DNA of 64,000 nt, taken from Auanema rhodensis (Eukaryota; Nematoda; Chromadorea; Rhabditida; Rhabditidae). Positions 10,766-25,857 of the stretch are shown here, in pieces (the stretch's first letter is position 1; the number at the start of each line of letters is the position of its first letter). Position numbers and translations under genes: made by a program. Location of the stretch: the NCBI GenBank assembly GCA_964057225.1, contig OZ059895.1:19726688-19790687 (forward strand). Reading direction: 5' to 3'. A model generated the notes under the pieces. It was given only the letters and a program-made list of their open reading frames with translations, was not told where the DNA came from and ran no database searches.

Positions 10766-13700
10766 TCACCCTGAAGAATTAATTTTTTCGTTGAGTAACA
10801 TTGTCCATCGTCTTTGCCTTAAAAAAAGGAATCTAAAAACATCTACTTTTTGATAAATTATTTTAAAATTTTTCGAAAAAATTTTTGTCAAAATGTTTTT
10901 GGAAGCAATGTTGAGTGTACATGGAAACTCAACATACACTAATGCATCATTTTTTAAACGATCATAACTAATTTTTTTATTAAGCGTTTTTCAATGTAGT
11001 ATAGTGCATTCGATGCGGATTTTTAAGCTGCGTCGATCTGTGTTATCAGATTTGCGCTAGCTTAAAAATGCACCGAGATATCAACTGATATAAGTTCACA
11101 CTTATATCCTCGATTTTCACCCTGAAGAATTAATTTTTTCGTTGAATAACAATGTCCATCGTCTTTGCCTTAAAAAAAGGAATCTAAAAACATCTACTTT
11201 TTGATAAATTATTTTAAAATTTTTCGAAAAAATTTTTGTCAAAATGTTTTTGGAAGCAATGTTGAGTGTACATGGAAACTCAACATACACTAATGCATCA
11301 TTTTTTAAACGATCATAACTAATTTTTGTATTAAGCGTTTCTCAATGTAGTATAGTGCATTCGATGCGGATTTTCAAGCTGCGTCGATCTGTGTTATCAG
11401 ATTTGCGCTAGCTTAAAAATGCACCGAGATATCAACTGATATAAGTTCACACTTATATCCTCGATTTTCACCCTGAAGAATTAATTTTTTCGTTGAGTAA
11501 CATTGTCCATCGTCTTTGCCTTAAAAAAAGGAATCTAAAAACATCTACTTTTTGATAAATTATTTTAAAATTTTTCGAAAAAATTTTTGTCAAAATGTTT
11601 TTGGAAGCAATGTTGAGTGTACATGGAAACTCAACATACACTAATGCATCATTTTTTAAACGATCATAACTAATTTTTTTATTAAGCGTTTTTCAATGTA
11701 GTATAGTGCATTCGATGCGGATTTTTAAGCTGCGTCGATCTGTGTTATCAGATTTGCGCTAGCTTAAAAATGCACCGAGATATCAACTGATATAAGTTCA
11801 CACTTATATCCTCGATTTTCACCCTGAAGAATTAATTTTTTCGTTGAATAACAATGTCCATCGTCTTTGCCTTAAAAAAAGGAATCTAAAAACATCTACT
11901 TTTTGATAAATTATTTTAAAATTTTTCGAAAAAATTTTTGTCAAAATGTTTTTGGAAGCAATGTTGAGTGTACATGGAAACTCAACATACACTAATGCAT
12001 CATTTTTTAAACGATCATGACTAATTTTTTTATTAAGCGTTTTTCAATGTAGTATAGTGCATTCGATGCGGATTTTTAAGCTGCGTCGATCTGTGTTATC
12101 AGATTTGCGCTAGCTTAAAAATGCACCGAGATATCAACTGATATAAGTTCACACTTATATCCTCGATTTTCACCCTGAAGAATTAATTTTTTCGTTGAAT
12201 AACATTGTCCATCGTCTTTGCCTTAAAAAAAGGAATCTAAAAACATCTACTTTTTGATAAATTATTTTGAAATTTTTCGAAAAAATTTTTGTCAAAATGT
12301 TTTTGGAAGCAATGTTGAGTGTACATGGAAACTCAACATACACTAATGCATAATTTTTCAAACGATCATAACTAATTTTTGTATTAAGCGTTTCTCAATG
12401 TAGTATAGTGCATTCGATGCGGATTTTTAAGCTGCGTCCATCTGTGTTATCAGATTTGCGCTAGCTTAAAAATGCACCGAGATATCAACTGATATAAGTT
12501 CACACTTATATCCTCGATTTTCACCCTGAAGAATTAATTTTTTCGTTGAATAACAATGTCCATCGTCTTTGCCTTGAAAAAAGGAATCTAAAAACATCTA
12601 CTTTTTGCTAAATTATTGTGAAATTTCTCGAAAAAATTTTTGTCAAAATGTTTTTGGAAGCAATGTTGAGTGTACATGGAAACTCAACATACACTAATGC
12701 ATCATTTTTTAAACGATCATAACTAATTTTTTTATTAAGCGTTTTTCAATGTAGTATAGTGCATTCGATGCGGATTTTTAAGCTGCGTCGATCTGTGTTA
12801 TCAGATTTGCGCTAGCTTAAAAATGCACCGAGATATCAACTGATATAAGTTCACACTTATATCCTCGATTTTCACCCTGAAGAATTAATTTTTTCGTTGA
12901 ATAACAATGTCCATCGTCTTTGCCTTAAAAAAAGGAATCTAAAAACATCTACTTTTTGATAAATTATTTTAAAATTTTTCGAAAAAATTTTTGTCAAAAT
13001 GTTTTTGGAAGCAATGTTGAGTGTACATGGAAACTCAACATACACTAATGCATCATTTTTTAAACGATCATGACTAATTTTTTTATTAAGCGTTTTTCAA
13101 TGTAGTATAGTGCATTCGATGCGGATTTTTAAGCTGCGTCGATCTGTGTTATCAGATTTGCGCTAGCTTAAAAATGCACCGAGATATCAACTGATATAAG
13201 TTCACACTTATATCCTCGATTTTCACCCTGAAGAATTAATTTTTTCGTTGAATAACATTGTCCATCGTCTTTGCCTTAAAAAAAGGAATCTAAAAACATC
13301 TACTTTTTGATAAATTATTTTGAAATTTTTCGAAAAAATTTTTGTCAAAATGTTTTTGGAAGCAATGTTGAGTGTACATGGAAACTCAACATACACTAAT
13401 GCATCATTTTTCAAACGATCATAACTAATTTTTCTATAAAGCGTTTCTCAATGTAGTATAGTGCATTCGATGCGGATTTGTAAGCTGCGTCGATCTGTGT
13501 TATCAGATTTGCGCTAGCTTGAAAATGCACCGAGATATCAACTGATATAAGTTCACACTTATATCCTCGATTTTCACCCTGAAGAATTGATTTTTTCGTT
13601 GAATAACATTGTCCATCGTCTTTGCCTTGAAAAAAGGAATCTAAAAACATCTACTTTTGCTAGATTATTGTGAAATTTCTCGAAAAAATTTTTGTCAAAA

Positions 13701-16700
13701 TGTTTTTGGAAGCAATGTTGAGTGTACATGGAAACTCAACATACACTAATGCATAATTTTTCAAACGATCATAACTAATTTTTGTATTAAGCGTTTCTCA
13801 ATGTAGTATAGTGCATTCGATGCGGATTTTTAAGCTGCGTCCATCTGTGTTATCAGATTTGCGCTAGCTTAAAAATGCACCGAGATATCAACTGATATAA
13901 GTTCACACTTATATCCTCGATTTTCACCCTGAAGAATTAATTTTTTCGTTGAATAACAATGTCCATCGTCTTTGCCTTGAAAAAAGGAATCTAAAAACAT
14001 CTACTTTTTGCTAAATTATTGTGAAATTTCTCGAAAAAATTTTTGTCAAAATGTTTTTGGAAGCAATGTTGAGTGTACATGGAAACTCAACATACACTAA
14101 TGCATAATTTTTCAAACGATCATAACTAATTTTTGTATTAAGCGTTTCTCAATGTAGTATAGTGCATTCGATGCGGATTTTTAAGCTGCGTCGATCTGTG
14201 TTATCAGATTTGCGCTAGCTTAAAAATGCACCGAGATATCAAGTGATATAAGTTCACACTTATATCCTCGATTTTCACCCTGAAGAATTAATTTTTTCGT
14301 TGAATAACATTGTCCATCGTCTTTGCCTTAAAAAAATGAATCTAAAAACATCTACTTTTTGATAAATTATTTTAAAATTTTTCGAAAAAATTTTTGTCAA
14401 AATGTTTTTGGAAGCAATGTTGAGTGTACATGGAAACTCAACATACACTAATGCATCATTTTTTAAACGATCATAACTAATTTTTTTATTAAGCGTTTTT
14501 CAATGTAGTATAGTGCATTCGATGCGGATTTTTAAGCTGCGTCCATCTGTGTTATCAGATTTGCGCTAGCTTAAAAATGCACCGAGATATCAACTGATAT
14601 AAGTTCACACTTATATCCTCGATTTTCACCCTGAAGAATTAATTTTTTCGTTGAATAACATTGTCCATCGTCTTTGCCTTGAAAAAAAGGAATCTAAAAA
14701 CATCTACTTTTTGATAAATTATTTTAAAATTTTTCGAAAAAATTTTTGTCAAAATGTTTTTGGAAGCAATGTTGAGTGTACATGGAAACTCAACATACAC
14801 TAATGCATCATTTTTCAAACGATCATAACTAATTTTTCTATAAAGCGTTTCTCAATGTAGTATAGTGCATTCGATGCGGATTTGTAAGCTGCGTCGATCT
14901 GTGTTATCAGATTTGCGCTAGCTTAAAAATGCACCGAGATATCAACTGATATAAGTTCACACTTATATCCTCGATTTTCACCCTGAAGAATTGATTTTTT
15001 CGTTGAATAACATTGTCCATCGTCTTTGCCTTGAAAAAAGGAATCTAAAAACATCTACTTTTGCTAGATTATTGTGAAATTTCTCGAAAAAATTTTTGTC
15101 AAAATGTTTTTGGAAGCAATGTTGAGTGTACATGGAAACTCAACATACACTAATGCATAATTTTTCAAACGATCATAACTAATTTTTGTATTAAGCGTTT
15201 CTCAATGTAGTATAGTGCATTCGATGCGGATTTTTAAGCTGCGTCCATCTGTGTTATCAGATTTGCGCTAGCTTAAAAATGCACCGAGATATCAACTGAT
15301 ATAAGTTCACACTTATATCCTCGATTTTCACCCTGAAGAATTAATTTTTTCGTTGAATAACAATGTCCATCGTCTTTGCCTTGAAAAAAGGAACCTAAAA
15401 ACATCTACTTTTTGCTAAATTATTTTGAAATTTTTCGAAAAAATTTTTGTCAAAATGTTTTTGGAAGCAATGTTGAGTGTACATGGAAACTCAACATACA
15501 CTAATGCATCATTTTTCAAACGATCATAACTAATTTTTCTATAAAGCGTTTCTCAATGTAGTATAGTGCATTCGATGCGGATTTTTAAGCTGCGTCGATC
15601 TGTGTTATCAGATTTGCGCTAGCTTAAAAATGCACCGAGATATCAACTGATATAAGTTCACACTTATATCCTCGATTTTCACCCTGAAGAATTAATTTTT
15701 TCGTTGAATAACAATGTCCATCGTCTTTGCCTTGAAAAAAGGAATCTAAAAACATCTACTTTTTGATAAATTATTTTAAAATTTTTCGAAAAAATTTTTG
15801 TCAAAATGTTTTTGGAAGCAATGTTGAGTGTACATGGAAACTCAACATACACTAATGCATCATTTTTCAAACGATCATAACTAATTTTTGTATTAAGCGT
15901 TTCTCAATGTAGTATCGTGCATTCGATGCGGATTTTTAAGCTGCGTCGATCTGTGTTATCAGATTTGCGCTAGCTTAAAAATGCACCGAGATATCAAGTG
16001 ATATAAGTTCACACTTATATCCTCGATTTTCACCCTGAAGAATTAATTTTTTCGTTGAATAACATTGTCCATCGTCTTTGCCTTAAAAAAATGAATCTAA
16101 AAACATCTACTTTTTGATAAATTATTTTAAAATTTTTCGAAAAAATTTTTGTCAAAATGTTTTTGGAAGCAATGTTGAGTGTACATGGAAACTCAACATA
16201 CACTAATGCATCATTTTTTAAACGATCATAACTAATTTTTTTATTAAGCGTTTTTCAATGTAGTATAGTGCATTCGATGCGGATTTTTAAGCTGCGTCGA
16301 TCTGTGTTATCAGATTTGCGCTAGCTTAAAAATGCACCGAGATATCAACTGATATAAGTTCACACTTATATCCTCGATTTTCACCCTGAAGAATTAATTT
16401 TTTCGTTGAATAACAATGTCCATCGTCTTTGCTTTGAAAAAAGGAATCTAAAAACATCTACTTTTTGATAAATTATTTCAAAATTTTTCGAAAAAATTTT
16501 TGTCAAAATGTTTTTGGAAGCAATGTTGAGTGTACATGGAAACTCAACATACACTAATGCATCATTTTTCAAACGATCATAACTAATTTTTGTATTAAGC
16601 GTTTCTCAATGTAGTATCGTGCATTCGATGCGGATTTTTAAGCTGCGTCGATCTGTGTTATCAGATTTGCGCTAGCTTAAAAATGCACCGAGATATCAAG

Positions 16701-17082
16701 TGATATAAGTTCACACTTATATCCTCGATTTTCACCCTGAAGAATTAATTTTTTCGTTGAATAACAATGTCCATCGTCTTTGCCTTGAAAAAAGGAATCT
16801 AAAAACATCTACTTTTTGATAAATTATTTTAAAATTTTTCGAAAAAATTTTTGTCAAAATGTTTTTGGAAGCAATGTTGAGTGTACATGGAAACTCAACA
16901 TACACTAATGCATCATTTTTCAAACGATCATAACTAATTTTTGTATTAAGCGTTTCTCAATGTAGTATCGTGCATTCGATGCGGATTTTTAAGCTGCGTC
17001 GATCTGTGTTATCAGATTTGCGCTAGCTTAAAAATGCACCGAGATATCAACTGATATAAGTTCACACTTATATCCTCGATTT
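10766..17082. repeat. Array segment of short-range 2-, 3- and 4-mer duplications
   Basis: Types are shuffled at close range. The dimer 10766/11117 is echoed at 11468/11819. The gatcatgac change occurs at the ends of the monomers 11819 and 12872, three monomers apart. The pair with atttgtaag followed by gaattgatt plus ctacttttgctag (13223 and 13574) recurs at 14626 and 14978, four monomers away. The tatcgtg change appears from 15679 onward (15679, 16381, 16732). The segment shows repeated unequal exchange on several scales rather than one stable higher-order unit. Confidence 0.7.
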
Positions 17083-20000
17083 TCACCCTGAAGAATTAAT
17101 TTTTTCGTTGAATAACAATGTCCATCGTCTTTGCCTTGAAAAAAGGAACCTAAAAACATCTACTTTTTGCTAAATTATTCTGAAATTTTTCGAAAAAATT
17201 TTTGTCAAAATGTTTTTGGAAGCAATGTTGAGTGTACATGGAAACTCAACATACACTAATGCATCATTTTTCAAACGATCATAACTAATTTTTGTATTAA
17301 GCGTTTCTCAATGTAGTATCGTGCATTCGATGCGGATTTTTAAGCTGCGTCGATCTGTGTTATCAGATTTGCGCTAGCTTAAAAATGCACCGAGATATCA
17401 AGTGATATAAGTTCACACTTATATCCTCGATTTTCACCCTGAAGAATTAATTTTTTCGTTGAATAACATTGTCCATCGTCTTTGCCTTAAAAAAATGAAT
17501 CTAAAAACATCTACTTTTTGATAAATTATTTTAAAATTTTTCGAAAAAATTTTTGTCAAAATGTTTTTGGAAGCAATGTTGAGTGTACATGGAAACTCAA
17601 CATACACTAATGCATCATTTTTTAAACGATCATAACTAATTTTTTTATTAAGCGTTTTTCAATGTAGTATAGTGCATTCGATGCGGATTTTTAAGCTGCG
17701 TCGATCTGTGTTATCAGATTTGCGCTAGCTTAAAAATGCACCGAGATATCAACTGATATAAGTTCACACTTATATCCTCGATTTTCACCCTGAAGAATTA
17801 ATTTTTTCGTTGAATAACAATGTCCATCGTCTTTGCCTTGAAAAAAGGAATCTAAAAACATCTACTTTTTGCTAAATTATTCTGAAATTTTTCGAAAAAA
17901 TTTTTGTCAAAATGTTTTTGGAAGCAATGTTGAGTGTACATGGAAACTCAACATACACTAATGCATCATTTTTCAAACGATCATAACTAATTTTTGTATT
18001 AAGCGTTTCTCAATGTAGTATAGTGCATTCGATGCGGATTTTTAAGCTGCGTCGATCTGTGTTATCAGATTTGCGCTAGCTTAAAAATGCACCGAGATAT
18101 CAAGTGATATAAGTTCACACTTATATCCTCGATTTTCACCCTGAAGAATTAATTTTTTCGTTGAATAACATTGTCCATCGTCTTTGCCTTAAAAAAATGA
18201 ATCTAAAAACATCTACTTTTTGATAAATTATTTTAAAATTTTTCGAAAAAATTTTTGTCAAAATGTTTTTGGAAGCAATGTTGAGTGTACATGGAAACTC
18301 AACATACACTAATGCATCATTTTTTAAACGATCATAACTAATTTTTTTATTAAGCGTTTTTCAATGTAGTATAGTGCATTCGATGCGGATTTTTAAGCTG
18401 CGTCGATCTGTGTTATCAGATTTGCGCTAGCTTAAAAATGCACCGAGATATCAACTGATATAAGTTCACACTTATATCCTCGATTTTCACCCTGAAGAAT
18501 TAATTTTTTCGTTGAATAACAATGTCCATCGTCTTTGCCTTGAAAAAAGGAATCTAAAAACATCTACTTTTTGCTAAATTATTCTGAAATTTTTCGAAAA
18601 AATTTTTGTCAAAATGTTTTTGGAAGCAATGTTGAGTGTACATGGAAACTCAACATACACTAATGCATCATTTTTCAAACGATCATAACTAATTTTTGTA
18701 TTAAGCGTTTCTCAATGTAGTATAGTGCATTCGATGCGAATTTTTAAGCTGCGTCGATCTGTGTTATCAGATTTGCGCTAGCTTAAAAATGCACCGAGAT
18801 ATCAACTGATATAAGTTCACACTTATATCCTCGATTTTCACCCTGAAGAATTAATTTTTTCGTTGAATAACAATGTCCATCGTCTTTGCCTTGAAAAAAG
18901 GAATCTAAAAACATCTACTTTTTGCTAAATTATTCTGAAATTTTTCGAAAAAATTTTTGTCAAAATGTTTTTGGAAGCAATGTTGAGTGTACATGGAAAC
19001 TCAACATACACTAATGCATCATTTTTCAAACGATCATAACTAATTTTTGTATTAAGCGTTTCTCAATGTAGTATAGTGCATTCGATGCGGATTTTTAAGC
19101 TGCGTCGATCTGTGTTATCAGATTTGCGCTAGCTTAAAAATGCACCGAGATATCAACTGATATAAGTTCACACTTATATCCTCGATTTTCACCCTGAAGA
19201 ATTAATTTTTTCGTTGAATAACAATGTCCATCGTCTTTGCCTTGAAAAAAGGAATCTAAAAACATCTACTTTTTGCTAAATTATTCTGAAATTTTTCGAA
19301 AAAATTTTTGTCAAAATGTTTTTGGAAGCAATGTTGAGTGTACATGGAAACTCAACATACACTAATGCATCATTTTTCAAACGATCATAACTAATTTTTG
19401 TATTGAACGTTTCTCAATGTAGTATAGTGCATTCGATGCGGATTTTTAAGCTGCGTCGATCTGTGTTATCAGATTTGCGCTAGCTTAAAAATGCACCGAG
19501 ATATCAACTGATATAAGTTCACACTTATATCCTCGATTTTCACCCTGAAGAATTAATTTTTTCGTTGAATAACAATGTCCATCGTCTTTGCCTTGAAAAA
19601 AGGAACCTAAAAACATCTACTTTTTGCTAAATTATTCTGAAATTTTTCGAAAAAATTTTTGTCAAAATGTTTTTGGAAGCAATGTTGAGTGTACATGGAA
19701 ACTCAACATACACTAATGCATCATTTTTCAAACGATCATAACTAATTTTTGTATTAAGCGTTTCTCAATGTAGTATCGTGCATTCGATGCGGATTTTTAA
19801 GCTGCGTCGATCTGTGTTATCAGATTTGCGCTAGCTTAAAAATGCACCGAGATATCAAGTGATATAAGTTCACACTTATATCCTCGATTTTCACCCTGAA
19901 GAATTAATTTTTTCGTTGAATAACATTGTCCATCGTCTTTGCCTTAAAAAAATGAATCTAAAAACATCTACTTTTTGATAAATTATTTTAAAATTTTTCG

Positions 20001-21996
20001 AAAAAATTTTTGTCAAAATGTTTTTGGAAGCAATGTTGAGTGTACATGGAAACTCAACATACACTAATGCATCATTTTTTAAACGATCATAACTAATTTT
20101 TTTATTAAGCGTTTTTCAATGTAGTATAGTGCATTCGATGCGGATTTTTAAGCTGCGTCGATCTGTGTTATCAGATTTGCGCTAGCTTAAAAATGCACCG
20201 AGATATCAACTGATATAAGTTCACACTTATATCCTCGATTTTCACCCTGAAGAATTAATTTTTTCGTTGAATAACAATGTCCATCGTCTTTGCCTTGAAA
20301 AAAGGAATCTAAAAACATCTACTTTTTGCTAAATTATTCTGAAATTTTTCGAAAAAATTTTTGTCAAAATGTTTTTGGAAGCAATGTTGAGTGTACATGG
20401 AAACTCAACATACACTAATGCATCATTTTTCAAACGATCATAACTAATTTTTGTATTAAGCGTTTCTCAATGTAGTATAGTGCATTCGATGCGGATTTTT
20501 AAGCTGCGTCGATCTGTGTTATCAGATTTGCGCTAGCTTAAAAATGCACCGAGATATCAAGTGATATAAGTTCACACTTATATCCTCGATTTTCACCCTG
20601 AAGAATTAATTTTTTCGTTGAATAACATTGTCCATCGTCTTTGCCTTAAAAAAATGAATCTAAAAACATCTACTTTTTGATAAATTATTTTAAAATTTTT
20701 CGAAAAAATTTTTGTCAAAATGTTTTTGGAAGCAATGTTGAGTGTACATGGAAACTCAACATACACTAATGCATCATTTTTTAAACGATCATAACTAATT
20801 TTTTTATTAAGCGTTTTTCAATATAGTATAGTGCATTCGATGCGGATTTTTAAGCTGCGTCGATCTGTGTTATCAGATTTGCGCTAGCTTAAAAATGCAC
20901 CGAGATATCAACTGATATAAGTTCACACTTATATCCTCGATTTTCACCCTGAAGAATTAATTTTTTCGTTGAATAACAATGTCCATCGTCTTTGCCTTGA
21001 AAAAAGGAATCTAAAAACATCTACTTTTTGCTAAATTATTCTGAAATTTTTCGAAAAAATTTTTGTCAAAATGTTTTTGGAAGCAATGTTGAGTGTACAT
21101 GGAAACTCAACATACACTAATGCATCATTTTTCAAACGATCATAACTAATTTTTGTATTAAGCGTTTCTCAATGTAGTATAGTGCATTCGATGCGAATTT
21201 TTAAGCTGCGTCGATCTGTGTTATCAGATTTGCGCTAGCTTAAAAATGCACCGAGATATCAACTGATATAAGTTCACACTTATATCCTCGATTTTCACCC
21301 TGAAGAATTAATTTTTTCGTTGAATAACAATGTCCATCGTCTTTGCCTTGAAAAAAGGAATCTAAAAACATCTACTTTTTGCTAAATTATTCTGAAATTT
21401 TTCGAAAAAATTTTTGTCAAAATGTTTTTGGAAGCAATGTTGAGTGTACATGGAAACTCAACATACACTAATGCATCATTTTTTAAACGATCATAACTAA
21501 TTTTTTTATTAAGCGTTTTTCAATGTAGTATAGTGCATTCGATGCGGATTTTTAAGCTGCGTCGATCTGTGTTATCAGATTTGCGCTAGCTTAAAAATGC
21601 ACCGAGATATCAACTGATATAAGTTCACACTTATATCCTCGATTTTCACCCTGAAGAATTAATTTTTTCGTTGAATAACAATGTCCATCGTCTTTGCCTT
21701 GAAAAAAGGAATCTAAAAACATCTACTTTTTGCTAAATTATTCTGAAATTTTTCGAAAAAATTTTTGTCAAAATGTTTTTGGAAGCAATGTTGAGTGTAC
21801 ATGGAAACTCAACATACACTAATGCATCATTTTTCAAACGATCATAACTAATTTTTGTATTAAGCGTTTCTCAATGTAGTATAGTGCATTCGATGCGAAT
21901 TTTTAAGCTGCGTCGATCTGTGTTATCAGATTTGCGCTAGCTTAAAAATGCACCGAGATATCAACTGATATAAGTTCACACTTATATCCTCGATTT
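17083..21996. repeat. 7-monomer duplication (2457 bp), partial second copy
   Basis: Monomers at 17083, 17434, 17785, 18136 and 18487 match those at 19540, 19891, 20242, 20593 and 20944. Shared marks are ggaacc plus tatcgtg (17083 and 19540), aaaaaaatg plus tttaaacg (17434 and 19891; 18136 and 20593) and gcgaattt (18487 and 20944). The sixth monomers then differ: 18838 has caaacg while 21295 has tttaaacg and tttttatt. Small later changes exist, such as caatatag near 20821 and tattgaacg near 19404. This is the last place where aaaaaaatgaatc and aagtgat types occur. Confidence 0.8.
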
Positions 21997-23049
21997 TCAC
22001 CCTGAAGAATTAATTTTTTCGTTGAATAACAATGTCCATCGTCTTTGCCTTGAAAAAAGGAATCTAAAAACATCTACTTTTTGCTAAATTATTCTGAAAT
22101 TTTTCGAAAAAATTTTTGTCAAAATGTTTTTGGAAGCAATGTTGAGTGTACATGGAAACTCAACATACACTAATGCATCATTTTTCAAACGATCATAACT
22201 AATTTTTGTATTAAGCGTTTCTCAATGTAGTATAGTGCATTCGATGCGGATTTTTAAGCTGCGTCGATCTGTGTTATCAGATTTGCGCTAGCTTAAAAAT
22301 GCACCGAGATATCAACTGATATAAGTTCACACTTATATCCTCGATTTTCACCCTGAAGAATTAATTTTTTCGTTGAATAACAATGTCCATCGTCTTTGCC
22401 TTGAAAAAAGGAATCTAAAAACATCTACTTTTTGCTAAATTATTCTGAAATTTTTCGAAAAAATTTTTGTCAAAATGTTTTTGGAAGCAATGTTGAGTGT
22501 ACATGGAAACTCAACATACACTAATGCATCATTTTTCAAACGATCATAACTAATTTTTGTATTAAGCGTTTCTCAATGTAGTATAGTGCATTCGATGCGG
22601 ATTTTTAAGCTGCGTCGATCTGTGTTATCAGATTTGCGCTAGCTTAAAAATGCACCGAGATATCAACTGATATAAGTTCACACTTATATCCTCGATTTTC
22701 ACCCTGAAGAATTAATTTTTTCGTTGAATAACAATGTCCATCGTCTTTGCCTTGAAAAAAGGAATCTAAAAACATCTACTTTTTGCTAAATTATTCTGAA
22801 ATTTTTCGAAAAAATTTTTGTCAAAATGTTTTTGGAAGCAATGTTGAGTGTACATGGAAACTCAACATACACTAATGCATCATTTTTCAAACGATCATAA
22901 CTAATTTTTGTATTAAGCGTTTCTCAATGTAGTATAGTGCATTCGATGCGAATTTTTAAGCTGCGTCGATCTGTGTTATCAGATTTGCGCTAGCTTAAAA
23001 ATGCACCGAGATATCAACTGATATAAGTTCACACTTATATCCTCGATTT

Positions 23050-25857
23050 TCACCCTGAAGAATTAATTTTTTCGTTGAATAACAATGTCCATCGTCTTTG
23101 CCTTGAAAAAAGGAATCTAAAAACATCTACTTTTTGCTAAATTATTCTGAAATTTTTCGAAAAAATTTTTGTCAAAATGTTTTTGGAAGCAATGTTGAGT
23201 GTACATGGAAACTCAACATACACTAATGCATCATTTTTCAAACGATCATAACTAATTTTTGTATTAAGCGTTTCTCAATGTAGTATAGTGCATTCGATGC
23301 GAATTTTTAAGCTGCGTCGATCTGTGTTATCAGATTTGCGCTAGCTTAAAAATGCACCGAGATATCAACTGATATAAGTTCACACTTATATCCTCGATTT
23401 TCACCCTGAAGAATTAATTTTTTCGTTGAATAACAATGTCCATCGTCTTTGCCTTGAAAAAAGGAATCTAAAAACATCTACTTTTTGCTAAATTATTCTG
23501 AAATTTTTCGAAAAAATTTTTGTCAAAATGTTTTTGGAAGCAATGTTGAGTGTACATGGAAACTCAACATACACTCATGCATCATTTTTCAAACGATCAT
23601 AACTAATTTTTGTATTAAGCGTTTCTCAATGTAGTATAGTGCATTCGATGCGGATTTTTAAGCTGCGTCGATCTGTGTTATCAGATTTGCGCTAGCTTAA
23701 AAATGCACCGAGATATCAACTGATATAAGTTCACACTTATATCCTCAATTTTCACCCTGAAGAATTAATTTTTGCGTTGAATAACAATGTCCATCGTCTT
23801 TGCCTTGAAAAAAGGAATCTAAAAACATCTACTTTTTGCTAAATTATTCTGAAATTTTTCGAAAAAATTTTTGTCGAAATGTTTTTGGAAGCAATGTTGA
23901 GTGTACATGGAAACTCAACATACACTAATGCATCATTTTTCAAACGATCATAACTAATTTTTCTATAAAGCGTTTCTCAATGTAGTATAGTGCATTCGAT
24001 GCGGATTTTTAAGCTGCGTCGATCTGTGTTATCAGATTTGCGCTAGCTTAAAAATGCACCGAGATATCAACTGATATAAGTTCACACTTATATCCTCGAT
24101 TTTCACCCTGAAGAATTAATTTTTTCGTTGAATAACAATGTCCATCGTCTTTGCCTTGAAAAAAGGAATCTAAAAACATCTACTTTTTGCTAAATTATTC
24201 TGAAATTTTTCGAAAAAATTTTTGTCAAAATGTTTTTGGAAGCAATGTTGAGTGTACATGGAAACTCAACATACACTAATGCATCATTTTTCAAACGATC
24301 ATAACTAATTTTTGTATTAAGCGTTTCTCAATGTAGTATAGTGCATTCGATGCGAATTTTTAAGCTGCGTCGATCTGTGTTATCAGATTTGCGCTAGCTT
24401 AAAAATGCACCGAGATATCAACTGATATAAGTTCACACTTATATCCTCGATTTTCACCCTGAAGAATTAATTTTTTCGTTGAATAACAATGTCCATCGTC
24501 TTTGCCTTGAAAAAAGGAATCTAAAAACATCTACTTTTTGCTAAATTATTCTGAAATTTTTCGAAAAAATTTTTGTCAAAATGTTTTTGGAAGCAATGTT
24601 GAGTGTACATGGAAACTCAACATACACTAATGCATCATTTTTCAAACGATCATAACTAATTTTTGTATTAAGCGTTTCTCAATGTAGTATAGTGCATTCG
24701 ATGCGAATTTTTAAGCTGCGTCGATCTGTGTTATCAGATTTGCGCTAGCTTAAAAATGCACCGAGATATCAACTGATATAAGTTCACACTTATATCCTCG
24801 ATTTTCACCCTGAAGAATTAATTTTTTCGTTGAATAACAATGTCCATCGTCTTTGCCTTGAAAAAAGGAATCTAAAAACATCTACTTTTTGCTAAATTAT
24901 TCTGAAATTTTTCGAAAAAATTTTTGTCAAAATGTTTTTGGAAGCAATGTTGAGTGTACATGGAAACTCAACATACACTCATGCATCATTTTTCAAACGA
25001 TCATAACTAATTTTTGTATTAAGCGTTTCTCAATGTAGTATAGTGCATTCGATGCGGATTTTTAAGCTGCGTCGATCTGTGTTATCAGATTTGCGCTAGC
25101 TTAAAAATGCACCGAGATATCAACTGATATAAGTTCACACTTATATCCTCAATTTTCACCCTGAAGAATTAATTTTTGCGTTGAATAACAATGTCCATCG
25201 TCTTTGCCTTGAAAAAAGGAATCTAAAAACATCTACTTTTTGCTAAATTATTCTGAAATTTTTCGAAAAAATTTTTGTCGAAATGTTTTTGGAAGCAATG
25301 TTGAGTGTACATGGAAACTCAACATACACTAATGCATCATTTTTCAAACGATCATAACTAATTTTTCTATAAAGCGTTTCTCAATGTAGTATAGTGCATT
25401 CGATGCGGATTTTTAAGCTGCGTCGATCTGTGTTATCAGATTTGCGCTAGCTTAAAAATGCACCGAGATATCAACTGATATAAGTTCACACTTATATCCT
25501 CGATTTTCACCCTGAAGAATTAATTTTTTCGTTGAATAACAATGTCCATCGTCTTTGCCTTGAAAAAAGGAATCTAAAAACATCTACTTTTTGCTAAATT
25601 ATTCTGAAATTTTTCGAAAAAATTTTTGTCAAAATGTTTTTGGAAGCAATGTTGAGTGTACATGGAAACTCAACATACACTAATGCATCATTTTTCAAAC
25701 GATCATAACTAATTTTTGTATTAAGCGTTTCTCAATGTAGTATAGTGCATTCGATGCGAATTTTTAAGCTGCGTCGATCTGTGTTATCAGATTTGCGCTA
25801 GCTTAAAAATGCACCGAGATATCAACTGATATAAGTTCACACTTATATCCTCGATTT
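23050..25857. repeat. 4-monomer duplication (1404 bp), two copies
   Basis: The block 23050-24453 is repeated at 24454-25857. The pair at 23401/23752 carries marks otherwise absent or rare: actcatgc and cctcaatt, then tttttgcgttg, gtcgaaatg and ctataaag. All are copied exactly at 24805/25156. The flanking monomers in both copies have gcgaattt. I saw no difference between the copies, so this is one of the youngest duplications in the window. Confidence 0.85.

Noticed and set aside
13411-13650. Minus-strand 79-codon frame with an ATG start
   Set aside because: It exists only because one pair of neighbouring monomers carries gcttgaaaa and atttgtaag, each removing a stop that is present in nearly every other copy. 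It lies wholly inside satellite DNA and matches no family I know.
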